Source: CAZGEA01 sp964524515
Lineage (GTDB): Bacteria; Patescibacteriota; Microgenomatia; UBA8517
Direction: 5' to 3'
NCBI GenBank assembly: GCA_964524515.1
Contig: CAZGEA010000002.1
Coordinates: 1 to 64,000 of the forward strand
DNA: 64,000 nt
Shown: positions 42,957 through 52,061 of the stretch, one piece after another
Position numbering within the stretch: the first letter of the stretch is position 1
Layout of the letters: each line of letters starts with the position of its first letter
The notes under the pieces: generated by a model
Database searches by the model: none
Told to the model about the DNA's origin: nothing
What the model saw: the letters and a program-made list of their open reading frames with translations, nothing else
Position numbers and translations under genes: made by a program

Positions 42957-45257
42957 ATGTCAAAAGACTATATCCACAAAAATATTGAAAATAAATGGCA
43001 AAAAAAGTGGCTTGAAGTTAAAACATATTCTCCAAATTTTCAAAGTGGTAATAAATTTTTCTATAATCTCTGGATGTTCCCATATCCCTCAGCGGAAGGA
43101 TTACATGCCGGACATGCTTTTGCATCAACTGGAAGTGATGTCTATGGTAGGTACATGAGAATGAATGGTACTGAGGTATTTCAACCAATTGGATATGATT
43201 CATTTGGTATTCATTCAGAAAACTATGCAATCAAGATAAACCAAAATCCAAAAGAGGTGGTCAAAAGAACAACAAAACACTACGAGGAACAAATGAAATC
43301 TTTAGGCCATGGATATGATTGGACAAGAACAGTCACAACATCCCAACCAGAATACTATAAATGGACTCAGTGGTTATTTATTGAAATGTACAAAGCAGGA
43401 TTGGCATATAGAAAAAAAGCACAAGTTAATTTTTGTCCATCTTGTAAAACCGTTTTGGCCGATGAGCAGATAATGAGCCCAAAGCAAGCAGGTAAAGAGC
43501 CTAAAGATAGAGATGGCAACGTAGTTGCCGTCACGGAAGATCTTAAAGTATGTGAACGTTGTGGAACTATTGTTGAAAAAAGAGATTTAGATCAATGGTT
43601 TTTCAAGATTACTGACTATGCTGATAGGTTATTGGATGGCTTAGATGAAATTGATTGGAGCTCAAGAGTTAAAGTAGCTCAAAGAGAGTGGATTGGAAAG
43701 TCATCTGGAATGATAATTAAATTCAAAATTAAAGATTCCGATGATTTTATTGAAGTATTCACAACAAGACCAGATACTCTAAATGGTGTAACTTTCATCG
43801 CAACCTCAAAAAATTACAAAGAAGGTGTTATAGAAAAAGTTGGTGAATTATCTGGCAAAATTGCTGTCAATCCGCTAACTGGAGATGAAGTTCCAGTCTG
43901 GGATACAAATTATGTTGCTCCAAATTATGGAACAGGTTTTGTGATGGGAGTTCCAGCTCACGATGAACGTGATATGGAATTTGCTACAAAGTATCAGATT
44001 GATATATTAAAAAAAGATCCAGATGAATCTCTCTGGGGTAAAATTGAAAAAGAAGGTTGGGGAAAGCGCCATACAAATTATCATTTGCGTGACTGGTTAG
44101 TTTCAAGACAGCGTTATTGGGGAGCACCAATTCCAATGATTTTTTGCGAAAAATGTGGCTGGCAAATAGATGAAAAATTACCTGTAATTTTACCGGATAT
44201 CACCGATTTTAAACCAGAAGGTGAAGGCCGTGGTCCGCTTGCCAGTCACCCTGAGTTTTACAAAGTAGACTGCCCAAATTGCGGTGGTAAAGCCACAAGA
44301 GAAACTGATGTTATGGATACATTTGTTGATTCAAGCTGGTATTTCCTGCGCTATCCATCTATAGGCAGCGGCGAAGCAGATACTCAAGCTTTTGATCCAG
44401 TGATTTCAAAAAATCTACTACCTGTTGATCTATATTTTGGAGGAGCAGAGCATTCAGTTCTTCATTTAATGTATGCAAGGTTTGTAAATATGGTAATGCA
44501 TGACAGAGGTTATGTTGATCACGATGAGCCATTTCCAAAGTTCTATGCCCACGGATTGATGATTAAAGATGGTGCAAAGATGAGTAAAAGCAGAGGAAAT
44601 GTGGTCAATCCTGATGTTTACATTGATAAATATGGAGCAGATGCCTTAAGGCTGTATTTAATGTTTATGGGCCCCATGGATGGCTATCCTGATTTTCGAG
44701 ATACAGGAATAGAAGGCTCGCAAAAGTTTTTGAATAAAATTTGGGAAATTTCAAATTCACAAATTGGTGATTCCGTAAATGACAAAATTATTGTCAAGAT
44801 GCACAAAACAGTTAAAAAGGTAACAGAAGATATCAATAAATTCAGCTATAACACTGCAATTGCATCAATTATGGAATTGATAAATGTGATCAAGGAAGAA
44901 AAATCACAAATAAACAAAGATACTTTAAAGGTTATCGTTAAACTTTTGGCTCCTTTTGCACCACACATGATGGAGGAAATTTGGTGCCAAGTGTTAAATG
45001 AAGAATTTTCAGTTCACAATTCAGCTTGGCCTACGTTTGATGAGAAACATCTTTACCAATCAGAGATTATAATTCCAATTATGGTTAACGGCAAACCACG
45101 AAGTGAAATCAAAATCCCATCTGGTATTGAAAAAATGGATAGTGATTTGGAAAATCAAGCAAAGTCTGATAAAAAGATCGCACTATGGCTAAAAGATAAA
45201 GAAATTGTCAAATCTATTTTTGTACCTGGAAAATTAATCAACTTCGTTACAAAATAG
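42957..45257 (+). CDS. leuS: Leucyl-tRNA synthetase
   Basis: The class I synthetase charges tRNA-Leu. The HIGH-type motif FPYPSAEGLHAGHAF (~residues 38-52), the zinc module (CPSCKTVLADEQ ... CERCG), the TTRPDTLNGVTF and VPAHDERDMEF editing-site motifs, WLVSRQRYWGAP and KMSKS in AKMSKSRGN are all present. At 766 residues it is short: the CP1 editing domain is compacted between the Thr-rich motif and VPAHDERD, and the link to LRDWLVSRQ is also reduced. Asp and Thr residues needed for editing remain. It is transcribed from its own leaderless promoter and followed after 6 bases by comEA. Confidence 0.97.
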   Translation: MSKDYIHKNIENKWQKKWLEVKTYSPNFQSGNKFFYNLWMFPYPSAEGLHAGHAFASTGSDVYGRYMRMNGTEVFQPIGYDSFGIHSENYAIKINQNPKEVVKRTTKHYEEQMKSLGHGYDWTRTVTTSQPEYYKWTQWLFIEMYKAGLAYRKKAQVNFCPSCKTVLADEQIMSPKQAGKEPKDRDGNVVAVTEDLKVCERCGTIVEKRDLDQWFFKITDYADRLLDGLDEIDWSSRVKVAQREWIGKSSGMIIKFKIKDSDDFIEVFTTRPDTLNGVTFIATSKNYKEGVIEKVGELSGKIAVNPLTGDEVPVWDTNYVAPNYGTGFVMGVPAHDERDMEFATKYQIDILKKDPDESLWGKIEKEGWGKRHTNYHLRDWLVSRQRYWGAPIPMIFCEKCGWQIDEKLPVILPDITDFKPEGEGRGPLASHPEFYKVDCPNCGGKATRETDVMDTFVDSSWYFLRYPSIGSGEADTQAFDPVISKNLLPVDLYFGGAEHSVLHLMYARFVNMVMHDRGYVDHDEPFPKFYAHGLMIKDGAKMSKSRGNVVNPDVYIDKYGADALRLYLMFMGPMDGYPDFRDTGIEGSQKFLNKIWEISNSQIGDSVNDKIIVKMHKTVKKVTEDINKFSYNTAIASIMELINVIKEEKSQINKDTLKVIVKLLAPFAPHMMEEIWCQVLNEEFSVHNSAWPTFDEKHLYQSEIIIPIMVNGKPRSEIKIPSGIEKMDSDLENQAKSDKKIALWLKDKEIVKSIFVPGKLINFVTK

Positions 45258-45263
45258 TTTAAG

Positions 45264-45887
45264 ATGCCATCTTTTCTTCAAGAGCTTCTCGAGAAGTTCA
45301 AACTTCCGATATCAATATTATTGGTAGGCCTTTCTTTCTTGGGAATTGGTATATTTCTTTCTCGCACTAATTCATCAAATGACAGCTTCGCCTATAATCA
45401 AAACAGCAAAACTCCAACGTCTTCTAGTTCACCATCATTATCAATAAATAAAATTGTTGTAGAAATATCAGGTCAAATTCAAAACCCAGGTGTTTATGAA
45501 TTAAGCTCCGATGCAAGAGTAAACGACCTTATAATTAAAAGCGGAGGATTTACAAATAATGCAGATCTAGATTTTATCTCAAAAAATTTAAATAAAGCAT
45601 CCAAATTGGTTGATGGCCAAAAAATATTTATCCCATCAGTCCATGATTCAGATAATGAAAAATATACAAACCAAGAGACAAAATTAGTTTTAGGCTCAAC
45701 CAGTCAACTTGTAAATATAAATACGGCTACACAAAGTCAACTTGAAAGCCTTCCAAAAATAGGCCAAGTATACGCCCAAAAGATAATTGAACAAAGGCCA
45801 TACTCATCGATAGAAGAGCTTAAAAACAACAAAATAATACCAGAAAAGGCATACGAATCTATTAAAGATTTAATATCAACAAATTAA
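45264..45887 (+). CDS. comEA: Competence protein ComEA (SLBB + helix-hairpin-helix)
   Basis: ComEA is the surface DNA receptor for natural transformation. The 207-residue protein has one N-terminal membrane span (~residues 17-34), an SLBB domain (VEISGQIQNPGVYELSSDAR, ~70-130), and a C-terminal helix-hairpin-helix DNA-binding domain (NINTATQSQLESLPKIGQVY, ~150-205). This is the usual Gram-positive-type layout. It is followed 8 bases later by the ComEC channel gene, forming a DNA-uptake operon with leuS upstream. Confidence 0.93.
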   Translation: MPSFLQELLEKFKLPISILLVGLSFLGIGIFLSRTNSSNDSFAYNQNSKTPTSSSSPSLSINKIVVEISGQIQNPGVYELSSDARVNDLIIKSGGFTNNADLDFISKNLNKASKLVDGQKIFIPSVHDSDNEKYTNQETKLVLGSTSQLVNINTATQSQLESLPKIGQVYAQKIIEQRPYSSIEELKNNKIIPEKAYESIKDLISTN

Positions 45888-45895
45888 TATTTTTA

Positions 45896-46771
45896 ATGAA
45901 AAACAAAATTATCTGGACGCTCATTTTTATCACACTAATTCTTAGACTGCCAGTAATTAATCAAACACAAAATAGCTCGAATAATAGTAATAATTTTTTA
46001 TCTCCTATCAAAAATCACATTGTTAATTTTTTTCACAAATCAATTCCAGATCCACATGCATCACTTCTTGCTGGGATGGTTGTAGGGGATAAAACTATGC
46101 TTTCAAAAAGCTTTTACGAAAAACTTAAAAACACAGGAACTGCACACGTTATAGTGGCCTCTGGAATGAATGTCACAATCGTTGCTTCATTTGTTATGGG
46201 TATTTTAGTTAAAGTAACAAATAGAAAAAAGGCAATTATAATTTCAGGTATTTTTGTTTGGGGCTATGTTTTATTGGTTGGATTTGAAGCACCTATTGTT
46301 AGAGCTGGAATTATGGGTACATTAACTTTTTTAGCTCAAGTAACTGGAAAAAAATCTCAATCATTGCGTTTACTTTTGATTACCGTATTAATTATGCTAA
46401 TTATTTTTCCTTCATGGATTATATCTATTTCGTTTTGGCTATCAACGGGAGCCACATTTTCAATAATTTTATTTGAGCCAGAATTTAGTAGATTGTTACG
46501 TTTTGTTCCAGAAATAATAAGAGAATCATTATCATCATCTCTTGCTGCACAAGTAGCAACGGCACCTTTAATATTTGCAGTTTTCGGTCAGTTTAATATT
46601 TTCTCTCCATTAATTAACGCTATAACACTTTGGGTTGTGGCACCAATTACAATAATTGGAATGATTGCTGGATTTACAAGTTTTATTTCAAATTTTGTAG
46701 CTTATGCTTTACTATTATTATCCTATCCATTCTCGTTGTGGTTTGTCTGGGTTATAAACATATTCTCCTAA
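45896..46771 (+). CDS. comEC: ComEC channel (competence domain) as a separate protein
   Basis: The 291-residue polytopic membrane protein corresponds to the Competence domain of ComEC/Rec2, which forms the channel for single-stranded DNA. Family features include LLAGMVVGDKTMLSKSFYEK, the HVIVASGMNVTIV motif and APIVRAGIMGTLTFLA. The N-terminal OB-fold (DUF4131) domain found in longer ComEC proteins is missing, and the metallo-beta-lactamase domain is encoded by the next ORF. The stop is immediately followed by the next ATG, so the two parts are probably made in equal amounts. Confidence 0.9.
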   Translation: MKNKIIWTLIFITLILRLPVINQTQNSSNNSNNFLSPIKNHIVNFFHKSIPDPHASLLAGMVVGDKTMLSKSFYEKLKNTGTAHVIVASGMNVTIVASFVMGILVKVTNRKKAIIISGIFVWGYVLLVGFEAPIVRAGIMGTLTFLAQVTGKKSQSLRLLLITVLIMLIIFPSWIISISFWLSTGATFSIILFEPEFSRLLRFVPEIIRESLSSSLAAQVATAPLIFAVFGQFNIFSPLINAITLWVVAPITIIGMIAGFTSFISNFVAYALLLLSYPFSLWFVWVINIFS

Positions 46772-47611
46772 ATGAAAACAAAAACCAAAATAATTTTATC
46801 TATTTTGAGTTTAATCACTATTCTAATTTGGATTTCAGTTTTTTCACTGCCCGATAAACCCAATCTCAAATTAGTATTTTGCAATGTCGGCCAGGGGGAT
46901 GGAGTACTGATTGCAAAAGGTACAGTCCAAATAATAATTGATGGCGGCCCAAATGATAAAATTTTAGATTGTATCTCAAAGCATGTTCCATTCTGGGATA
47001 GGAAAATTGAATTGGTGGTATTAACACATCCACACGCAGATCACCTTACAGGATTAATCAAAATATTTGATCAATATGAAGTTCAAAATTATTTAGCAAA
47101 TGAGGTCGATCTTGATAGCACAAAATCATACAATCTGCTAAAAGAAAAAATTAAAAATGAAAATACTAAAATAATTAAACCAATTATTGGAAGCTATTTC
47201 AGCTTTGATGGAGTTATCTTTAAAACCATAGCTCCAATAGAATCTTTAATTGATGCAAATGATTTAAACACCTATTCTATTGTAAATAAATTAACATATG
47301 GCAAATTTACTTCCCTTTTGACAGGTGATATTCAAGAGCCAGAAAGTGATAATCTTTCAACAAACAATGAAATAGAAAATATTAAAATTTTAAAATTGCC
47401 TCACCATGGATCAGATCATGGTGCAACAGATAACCTACTAAGCAAAGTAAAGCCTGAGGTGTCGGTAATCTCAGTAGGGAAAAATAGTTATGGTCACCCA
47501 AGTAATAAAATAATTGAAAAACTCAAAAGTTTAGGTAGTAAAGTAATAAGAACTGATGAGGCAGGTGATGTTGTAATTGATACAAATGGGCTCTGGTATA
47601 CTATAAATTAA
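46772..47611 (+). CDS. ComEC metallo-beta-lactamase domain as a separate protein
   Basis: The 279-residue protein has one N-terminal membrane span (~residues 7-26) and a metallo-beta-lactamase fold: FCNVGQGDGVLI, DGG, the metal motif THPHADHLTGL, LLTGDIQ, and LPHHGSDHG. This matches the C-terminal domain of ComEC, thought to degrade the non-transported DNA strand. All metal ligands are present. It directly abuts the channel gene, and no bases are lost between them. The two-gene form could reflect a real split or a single-base assembly error. Confidence 0.9.
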   Translation: MKTKTKIILSILSLITILIWISVFSLPDKPNLKLVFCNVGQGDGVLIAKGTVQIIIDGGPNDKILDCISKHVPFWDRKIELVVLTHPHADHLTGLIKIFDQYEVQNYLANEVDLDSTKSYNLLKEKIKNENTKIIKPIIGSYFSFDGVIFKTIAPIESLIDANDLNTYSIVNKLTYGKFTSLLTGDIQEPESDNLSTNNEIENIKILKLPHHGSDHGATDNLLSKVKPEVSVISVGKNSYGHPSNKIIEKLKSLGSKVIRTDEAGDVVIDTNGLWYTIN

Positions 47612-47612
47612 T

Positions 47613-49283
47613 ATGTCAATTTTATTAGATTTAAAAAAAGTTATAGATAAGGTAGTTAAGGCAGATACTAATCTGGAATTTTCAAGTCACTTTGAGTTTG
47701 GCGATTTCACTTCAAACATTGCTCTCATTTCTTCAAAAAAAGAAAACAAAAATCCGCTAGATTTGGCAAAAGAACTAATAGAGAAGTTAAAAAATGATAC
47801 AGAAATATATAGTTACGTAGATAAAATAGAAATTGCTGGCCCTGGATTTATGAATTTTTGGATTAAAAAAGATAAGCTTATAAAAGATGATTATTCAGAT
47901 ATTAAAACAGAAGTAAATAGTGGTAAAAAAGTAATTGTTGAATTTAGCTCTCCCAATATCGCAAAACCATTCACTGTTGGTCATTTGAGGTCAACAATTA
48001 TTGGAAATGCAATTGCGAATTTAATGAATGAAACTGGATGGAGTGTCTATAAAGATAACCACATTGGTGATTGGGGAACTCAATTTGGAAAGCAAATCTA
48101 TGCAATCAAAACTTGGGGTAATGAAGAAGAAATTGCAAAATCTCCAAATCCAGTCAAAGACTTAGTGGCTTTATATGTAAAATTTCATCAAGAAGCTGAG
48201 ATTGATTCCTCAATTGAAGATAAAGCAAGAGAATGGTTCAAAAAATTAGAAAATGGTGATCCAGAAGCCAAACGTTTGTGGCTCAAATGTATCGATTGGT
48301 CATGGGTTCAATTTGAAAAAATCTATAATCAATTAGGTATTGAATTTACTGAAAATTCAGGTCGTGGTTATGGGGAATCATATTTTGAAGACAAAATGGA
48401 GCCAGTAATTGATGAGCTCAAAGAGAAAAATTTACTTCAAGAAGGAAAAGAAGGCGCGCAGTTGGTATTCTTTCCACAAGATAAATATCCTGCTTTGATG
48501 ATTCTAAAAAAGGATGGCACAACTTTATATTCAACACGTGACTTAGCAACCGATAAATTTAGACTAAATAAATATGGAAAAGATATTCTAATAATTAATG
48601 AAGTAGGTTCTGAACAGTCTTTATATTTCAAACAGTTATATGAGCTTGAAAAGATATTAGGATGGGTAAAAGAAGGACAGCGAATTCATATCAAACATGG
48701 ACTCTTTAGATTTAAAGATAAAAAAATGTCAACCAGAAAGGGTAATGTCATCTGGCTTGAAGATGTCATAAATGAAGCCATTAAAAGAGCAAAAGAATTA
48801 GGTTCAAACGAAGAACTTTCATTAAGTGTTGCGACAGGTGCTTTGATTTGGAACGAACTCAAGCGTGATCCAATTGGCGATATTGTTTTTGATTGGGATG
48901 AAATTCTTTCAATGGAAGGTAACTCAGGGCCATACCTTCAGTACACATACGCAAGATGTATGAGTGTATTGAAGAAATCTGAATCTGATACTGCGGAAAT
49001 CAAAAATTTGGAAAGTATTGATTTTAATTTAGAAGAAGAAAAGCTACTAAGGCATGCGGTTAAATTTGAAGATGTAGTTATAAGATCTGCAAATACTTTT
49101 TCTCCAAATTTACTTTGTAATTATTTATTTGAGTTAGCACAAATTTATAATGAATATTATGCTAAGCACAAGATAATAGGGAGTGATAAAGAAATGCTTG
49201 GAGTTCATTTAACCAAAAGTACGGCGTTAATATTAAAAAAGGGACTTGGAATTATGGGAATCAGTACGCCTGAAAAGATGTAA
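47613..49283 (+). CDS. argS: Arginyl-tRNA synthetase
   Basis: The class I synthetase charges tRNA-Arg. The 556 residues include an N-terminal Add-1 domain (~1-95), the HIGH-type motif SSPNIAKPFTVGHLRST (~112-128), WGTQFGKQ, the KMSTRKGN variant of KMSKS, and a C-terminal DALR anticodon-binding domain. Length is normal. It starts 2 bases after the ComEC-MBL stop, so it is co-transcribed with the DNA-uptake genes. A tRNA-Arg(CCT) gene lies at 61538. Confidence 0.97.
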   Translation: MSILLDLKKVIDKVVKADTNLEFSSHFEFGDFTSNIALISSKKENKNPLDLAKELIEKLKNDTEIYSYVDKIEIAGPGFMNFWIKKDKLIKDDYSDIKTEVNSGKKVIVEFSSPNIAKPFTVGHLRSTIIGNAIANLMNETGWSVYKDNHIGDWGTQFGKQIYAIKTWGNEEEIAKSPNPVKDLVALYVKFHQEAEIDSSIEDKAREWFKKLENGDPEAKRLWLKCIDWSWVQFEKIYNQLGIEFTENSGRGYGESYFEDKMEPVIDELKEKNLLQEGKEGAQLVFFPQDKYPALMILKKDGTTLYSTRDLATDKFRLNKYGKDILIINEVGSEQSLYFKQLYELEKILGWVKEGQRIHIKHGLFRFKDKKMSTRKGNVIWLEDVINEAIKRAKELGSNEELSLSVATGALIWNELKRDPIGDIVFDWDEILSMEGNSGPYLQYTYARCMSVLKKSESDTAEIKNLESIDFNLEEEKLLRHAVKFEDVVIRSANTFSPNLLCNYLFELAQIYNEYYAKHKIIGSDKEMLGVHLTKSTALILKKGLGIMGISTPEKM

Positions 49284-49286
49284 ACA

Positions 49287-49817
49287 CTATTTCTTCTTAA
49301 TATTTAATAAATTATTAATAGTTTTTGGTTCCAGTTCTTTTTCAAGCTTACGCTCAATATATGATGTGTCAGTATCTTTTAGCATCTCAACTAGTTCTGG
49401 GCTATGAACATGTTTCACCCCAGTTTTATCAGCAATTGCATCAAGTAATCGAAGTGCTTCAGTAATTTCCCTCTCTGCAATTAAATTAACTTGTAAATGC
49501 AATTCCTCCCGCAGTGAATCAATTTGCGATTGCCTCTTTTGTGTGACCAAAACAATAATTGATAAAACAATTGCCTCAAGTGAAACAGTCATTGTTAAAA
49601 AATTAAATGGATATGGATCAAAAGGAGCAATCTGAGGGATATTGTTTGAATTTATTAATATCCAGACAATAAAACCAACAATGTTTAATCCTAAAAAAAT
49701 TAAACTACCAAAAAAATTAGTCATTAAATCTGCAACTCGTATAATGAATGGACGTTTTTTAAGTGCACTACTTTCAAAGCTTTTTATAAATTGTCTTGAT
49801 CTGTGTTTTGGCTCCAT
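49287..49817 (-). CDS. DUF1003 family membrane protein
   Basis: The 176-residue protein has a basic N-terminus, two membrane segments (~residues 29-54 and 70-92), then a helical cytoplasmic tail with KRQSQIDSLREELHLQVNLIAEREITEAL. The FFGSLIFLGLNIVGFIVWIL and DPYPFNFLTMTVSLEAIVLSIIVL segments are characteristic of DUF1003. Function is unknown. It is convergent with argS (3-base gap) and divergent from the M16 peptidase gene. Confidence 0.88.
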   Translation of the reverse strand: MEPKHRSRQFIKSFESSALKKRPFIIRVADLMTNFFGSLIFLGLNIVGFIVWILINSNNIPQIAPFDPYPFNFLTMTVSLEAIVLSIIVLVTQKRQSQIDSLREELHLQVNLIAEREITEALRLLDAIADKTGVKHVHSPELVEMLKDTDTSYIERKLEKELEPKTINNLLNIKKK

Positions 49818-49872
49818 AAAATGACTACAAAATCATCATACAACAACCAAAAAAGAAATTCTTGGGATGTTT

Positions 49873-49881
49873 TGGTATAAT
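49873..49881 (+). promoter_or_regulatory. Extended -10 promoter for the M16 peptidase
   Basis: TGGTATAAT is a perfect extended -10 box; the ATG at 49888 is 6 bases away. No good -35 is visible, as is common with extended -10 promoters. Confidence 0.65.
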
Positions 49882-49887
49882 CGGTAT

Positions 49888-51159
49888 ATGAAACCAAACA
49901 AAATAACCCTTAAAAACGGCCTAAGATTGCTAGTTACTCCAATGCCAACACTTGAATCAGCCACTTTAACAGTTTGGGTAAATGTGGGCTCCAGGTACGA
50001 AGAAACAAAAATAGGTGGAATTAGCCACTTTTTGGAGCATATGGTATTTAAAGGTTCCGTTAAGCGACCATCAGCCCGCGAAATATCAGAAGCAATAGAT
50101 GCAATAGGAGGAGAATTTAATGCAGGTACAAGCAAGGAATGGACAAATTTCTATATTAAAGCTAGAAAAGGGTCACTTGAAACTTCATTTGATGTTTTAT
50201 CGGATATGGTATTAAACCCAATCCTAAAAGATGAAGAAATTGAAAAAGAAAAAGGAGTAATTATTGAAGAAATGGCTATGTATGAAGATACTCCAATGTA
50301 TAGAGTGGGAGAAGTCTTTGAACAATTAATGTTTGAAGGCACACAATTGGCTCCAGATATCATTGGAACCAAGGAATCAGTTAAAAATATCACTAGAGAT
50401 GATTTTGTTAGATATAGAAGTATGCATTATTTTACAGATAATATAGTGTTAACTGTTGCAGGTGGAGTTGACCTTCAAAATGTTATTGAACTAGCTGAGA
50501 AATATTTTGGCGAAATCAAGAGTGGTGAAAAAACAAAAATAGAAATTGCATTGAATAATCAAACTGAGCCAAAGCTCAAATTGGTTACAAAGAAAAACGA
50601 ACAAGCTCATTTAGTTCTTGGTTTTACGGGCAATAAAAGGGGAACTAAAGATCGCTTCGCCGAAGAACTTTTGGCAACAATCTTAGGAGGGGGAATGTCA
50701 TCTCGTGTATGGAGTGAAGTTAGAGAAAAAAGAGGATTAGCATATTCAGTTCAAACTGATGTCGATCATTACTTAGACACCGGTTATATTTCAACTTACG
50801 CAGGAGTTGAAGTCGGGAAAATAGACGATGCAATCAAAGTAATAATAGATGAATATAATGCCCTTAAAGATGGGACAAAGCCAATTGAACAAAAAGAGTT
50901 ATCAAAAGCAAAAGAGTACCTAAAAGGCCATATCGCCCTCTCTTTGGAAGATACAAAAAAAGTAAATAGATTTTTTGGTGAAGATGAATTATTACTAGGT
51001 GTTATTGAAGATGTTCACGAAACATTTAAAGCTCTTGATGAAGTAACAGTAAGTGATATAGTAGAAGTTGCAAATAAGTTTTTCAAAAAAGATCGTATGA
51101 GCTTAGCAATTATTGGGCCTTACGATGATCAGGAAAGATTTGCAAAATTAATAAAATAA
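49888..51159 (+). CDS. M16 family zinc peptidase
   Basis: The 423-residue processing-peptidase-like protein has the inverted zinc motif HFLEH (residues 47-51) and a downstream Glu (IEEMAMYED region) to complete the metal site. A second M16 half (~residues 190-400) is present, with the LGGGMSSRVWSEVREKRGLAYSV stretch (quoted only for its R-Y loop). It is the length of the PqqL/MPP-beta type. I use the ATG at 49888: an earlier ATG at 49867 lies upstream of the -10 box, and transcription is expected to start at ~49888. It is followed after 19 bases by ndk. Confidence 0.93.
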   Translation: MKPNKITLKNGLRLLVTPMPTLESATLTVWVNVGSRYEETKIGGISHFLEHMVFKGSVKRPSAREISEAIDAIGGEFNAGTSKEWTNFYIKARKGSLETSFDVLSDMVLNPILKDEEIEKEKGVIIEEMAMYEDTPMYRVGEVFEQLMFEGTQLAPDIIGTKESVKNITRDDFVRYRSMHYFTDNIVLTVAGGVDLQNVIELAEKYFGEIKSGEKTKIEIALNNQTEPKLKLVTKKNEQAHLVLGFTGNKRGTKDRFAEELLATILGGGMSSRVWSEVREKRGLAYSVQTDVDHYLDTGYISTYAGVEVGKIDDAIKVIIDEYNALKDGTKPIEQKELSKAKEYLKGHIALSLEDTKKVNRFFGEDELLLGVIEDVHETFKALDEVTVSDIVEVANKFFKKDRMSLAIIGPYDDQERFAKLIK

Positions 51160-51178
51160 ATTTTTTAAAATTAATAAA

Positions 51179-51697
51179 ATGAAAATAGAAAGAACTCTTA
51201 TTGTTTTTAAACCAGATTCAATTGAAAGAGGTTTGGTGGGTGAAATATTATCACGTTTTGAAAAAGTAGGATTAAAGATTGTTGCTGCAAAAATGGTCAG
51301 GCCAAGCAAAGAACATCTCGAGAAACATTATGAAGATATTGGTAAATTAAAAACAAGAAGAGGGGAAAAAGCTTTCAATATTACAATTAAATTGCTTCAA
51401 GAAAGTCCAGTTATTGCTATTGTTCTTGAAGGAGTAGAGGCAGTCTCATTGGTAAGAAAAATCACAGGTGCTACAGAGCCCAAATCAGCATTGCCTGGAA
51501 CAATTAGAGGTGATTATTCTCATTTAAGTTTTTCATATGTTGATAGTGACGAAATTCAATCATATTTGCCTAATCTTCTTCACGCATCAGGCGACGAAAG
51601 CGATGCTAAGCTTGAAATTGCCCATTGGTTTTCTGATAATGAAATTTTTGATTACGACATTCTTCATCAGAAATATACTCAAGTTAGAAGTAAATAA
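51179..51697 (+). CDS. ndk: Nucleoside diphosphate kinase
   Basis: The enzyme balances nucleoside triphosphates through a phospho-His. The 172-residue protein starts ERTLIVFKPDSIERGLVGEI, keeps LPGTIRGDY, and has the active-site His135 in NLLHASGDES. It is longer than the usual ~140 residues because of an insert between the GTIRGDY loop and the active His (HLSFSYVDSDEIQSYLP) and a C-terminal extension. This insert is rare in standard NDKs. It is in one operon with the M16 peptidase and is followed by a convergent tRNA-Pro. Confidence 0.93.
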   Translation: MKIERTLIVFKPDSIERGLVGEILSRFEKVGLKIVAAKMVRPSKEHLEKHYEDIGKLKTRRGEKAFNITIKLLQESPVIAIVLEGVEAVSLVRKITGATEPKSALPGTIRGDYSHLSFSYVDSDEIQSYLPNLLHASGDESDAKLEIAHWFSDNEIFDYDILHQKYTQVRSK

Positions 51698-51705
51698 GTC
51701 TTAGT

Positions 51706-51777
51706 CAGGGTGCTGGGAATTGAACCCAGTATCTCTGCGTCCCGAACGCAGCGTGTTACCGATCCACTACACCCTGT
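51706..51777 (-). tRNA. tRNA-Pro (anticodon CGG)
   Basis: Read on the minus strand: acceptor CAGGGTG/CACCCTG with the C1-G72 pair typical of bacterial tRNA-Pro, anticodon stem CTGCG/CGCAG, loop TTCGGGA (anticodon CGG), T-loop TTCAATT, discriminator A. No CCA is encoded. Confidence 0.93.
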
Positions 51778-51820
51778 AAAATTAAAATTATACATCTAGT
51801 TTTTGTGCTCAAAAACCCCA

Positions 51821-51960
51821 TTGACATCATAGAGCGTTTGATTGCAAAATATAAATGTAAAAATGCGCATAATTAAAGCGCCAACAGTTAGAACGCAAAA
51901 TAGATTTAGCCCGGTTATAAACGGGCAAAATTCACAAGCCCCGCAAGACGGGGTTTTTTT
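51821..51960 (+). ncRNA. Candidate small RNA with intrinsic terminator
   Basis: TTGACA (51821-51826) with an 18-base spacer to CAAAAT (51845-51850) predicts a start near 51857. The transcript would carry hairpins at GCGC/GCGC (~51866) and GCCCG/CGGGC (51909-51926), and it ends in CCCCG CAAGA CGGGG followed by seven Ts (51939-51960), the clearest intrinsic terminator in the window. There is no gene upstream on this strand other than convergent ndk. An ATG-initiated frame runs through the terminator and is not credible. No known small-RNA family is recognised. Confidence 0.5.
51936..51960 (+). terminator. Intrinsic terminator
   Basis: A 5-bp GC stem with 5-base loop (51939-51953), extended by A/G-T pairs, followed by T7. 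Confidence 0.8.
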
Positions 51961-52061
51961 CTGGGAAAAAAGCATTAAAAATACCACAGGAATCAAAAAG
52001 TATCCGATAATATTTGACTTTAGGCTTATTTGATGTTATGCTTAGACCCATAATATAAATT

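Noticed and set aside
51842..52033. 63-codon frame between tRNA-Pro and the 549-aa orphan
   Set aside because: It runs straight through a GC hairpin plus T7 terminator and has no SD or family resemblance.
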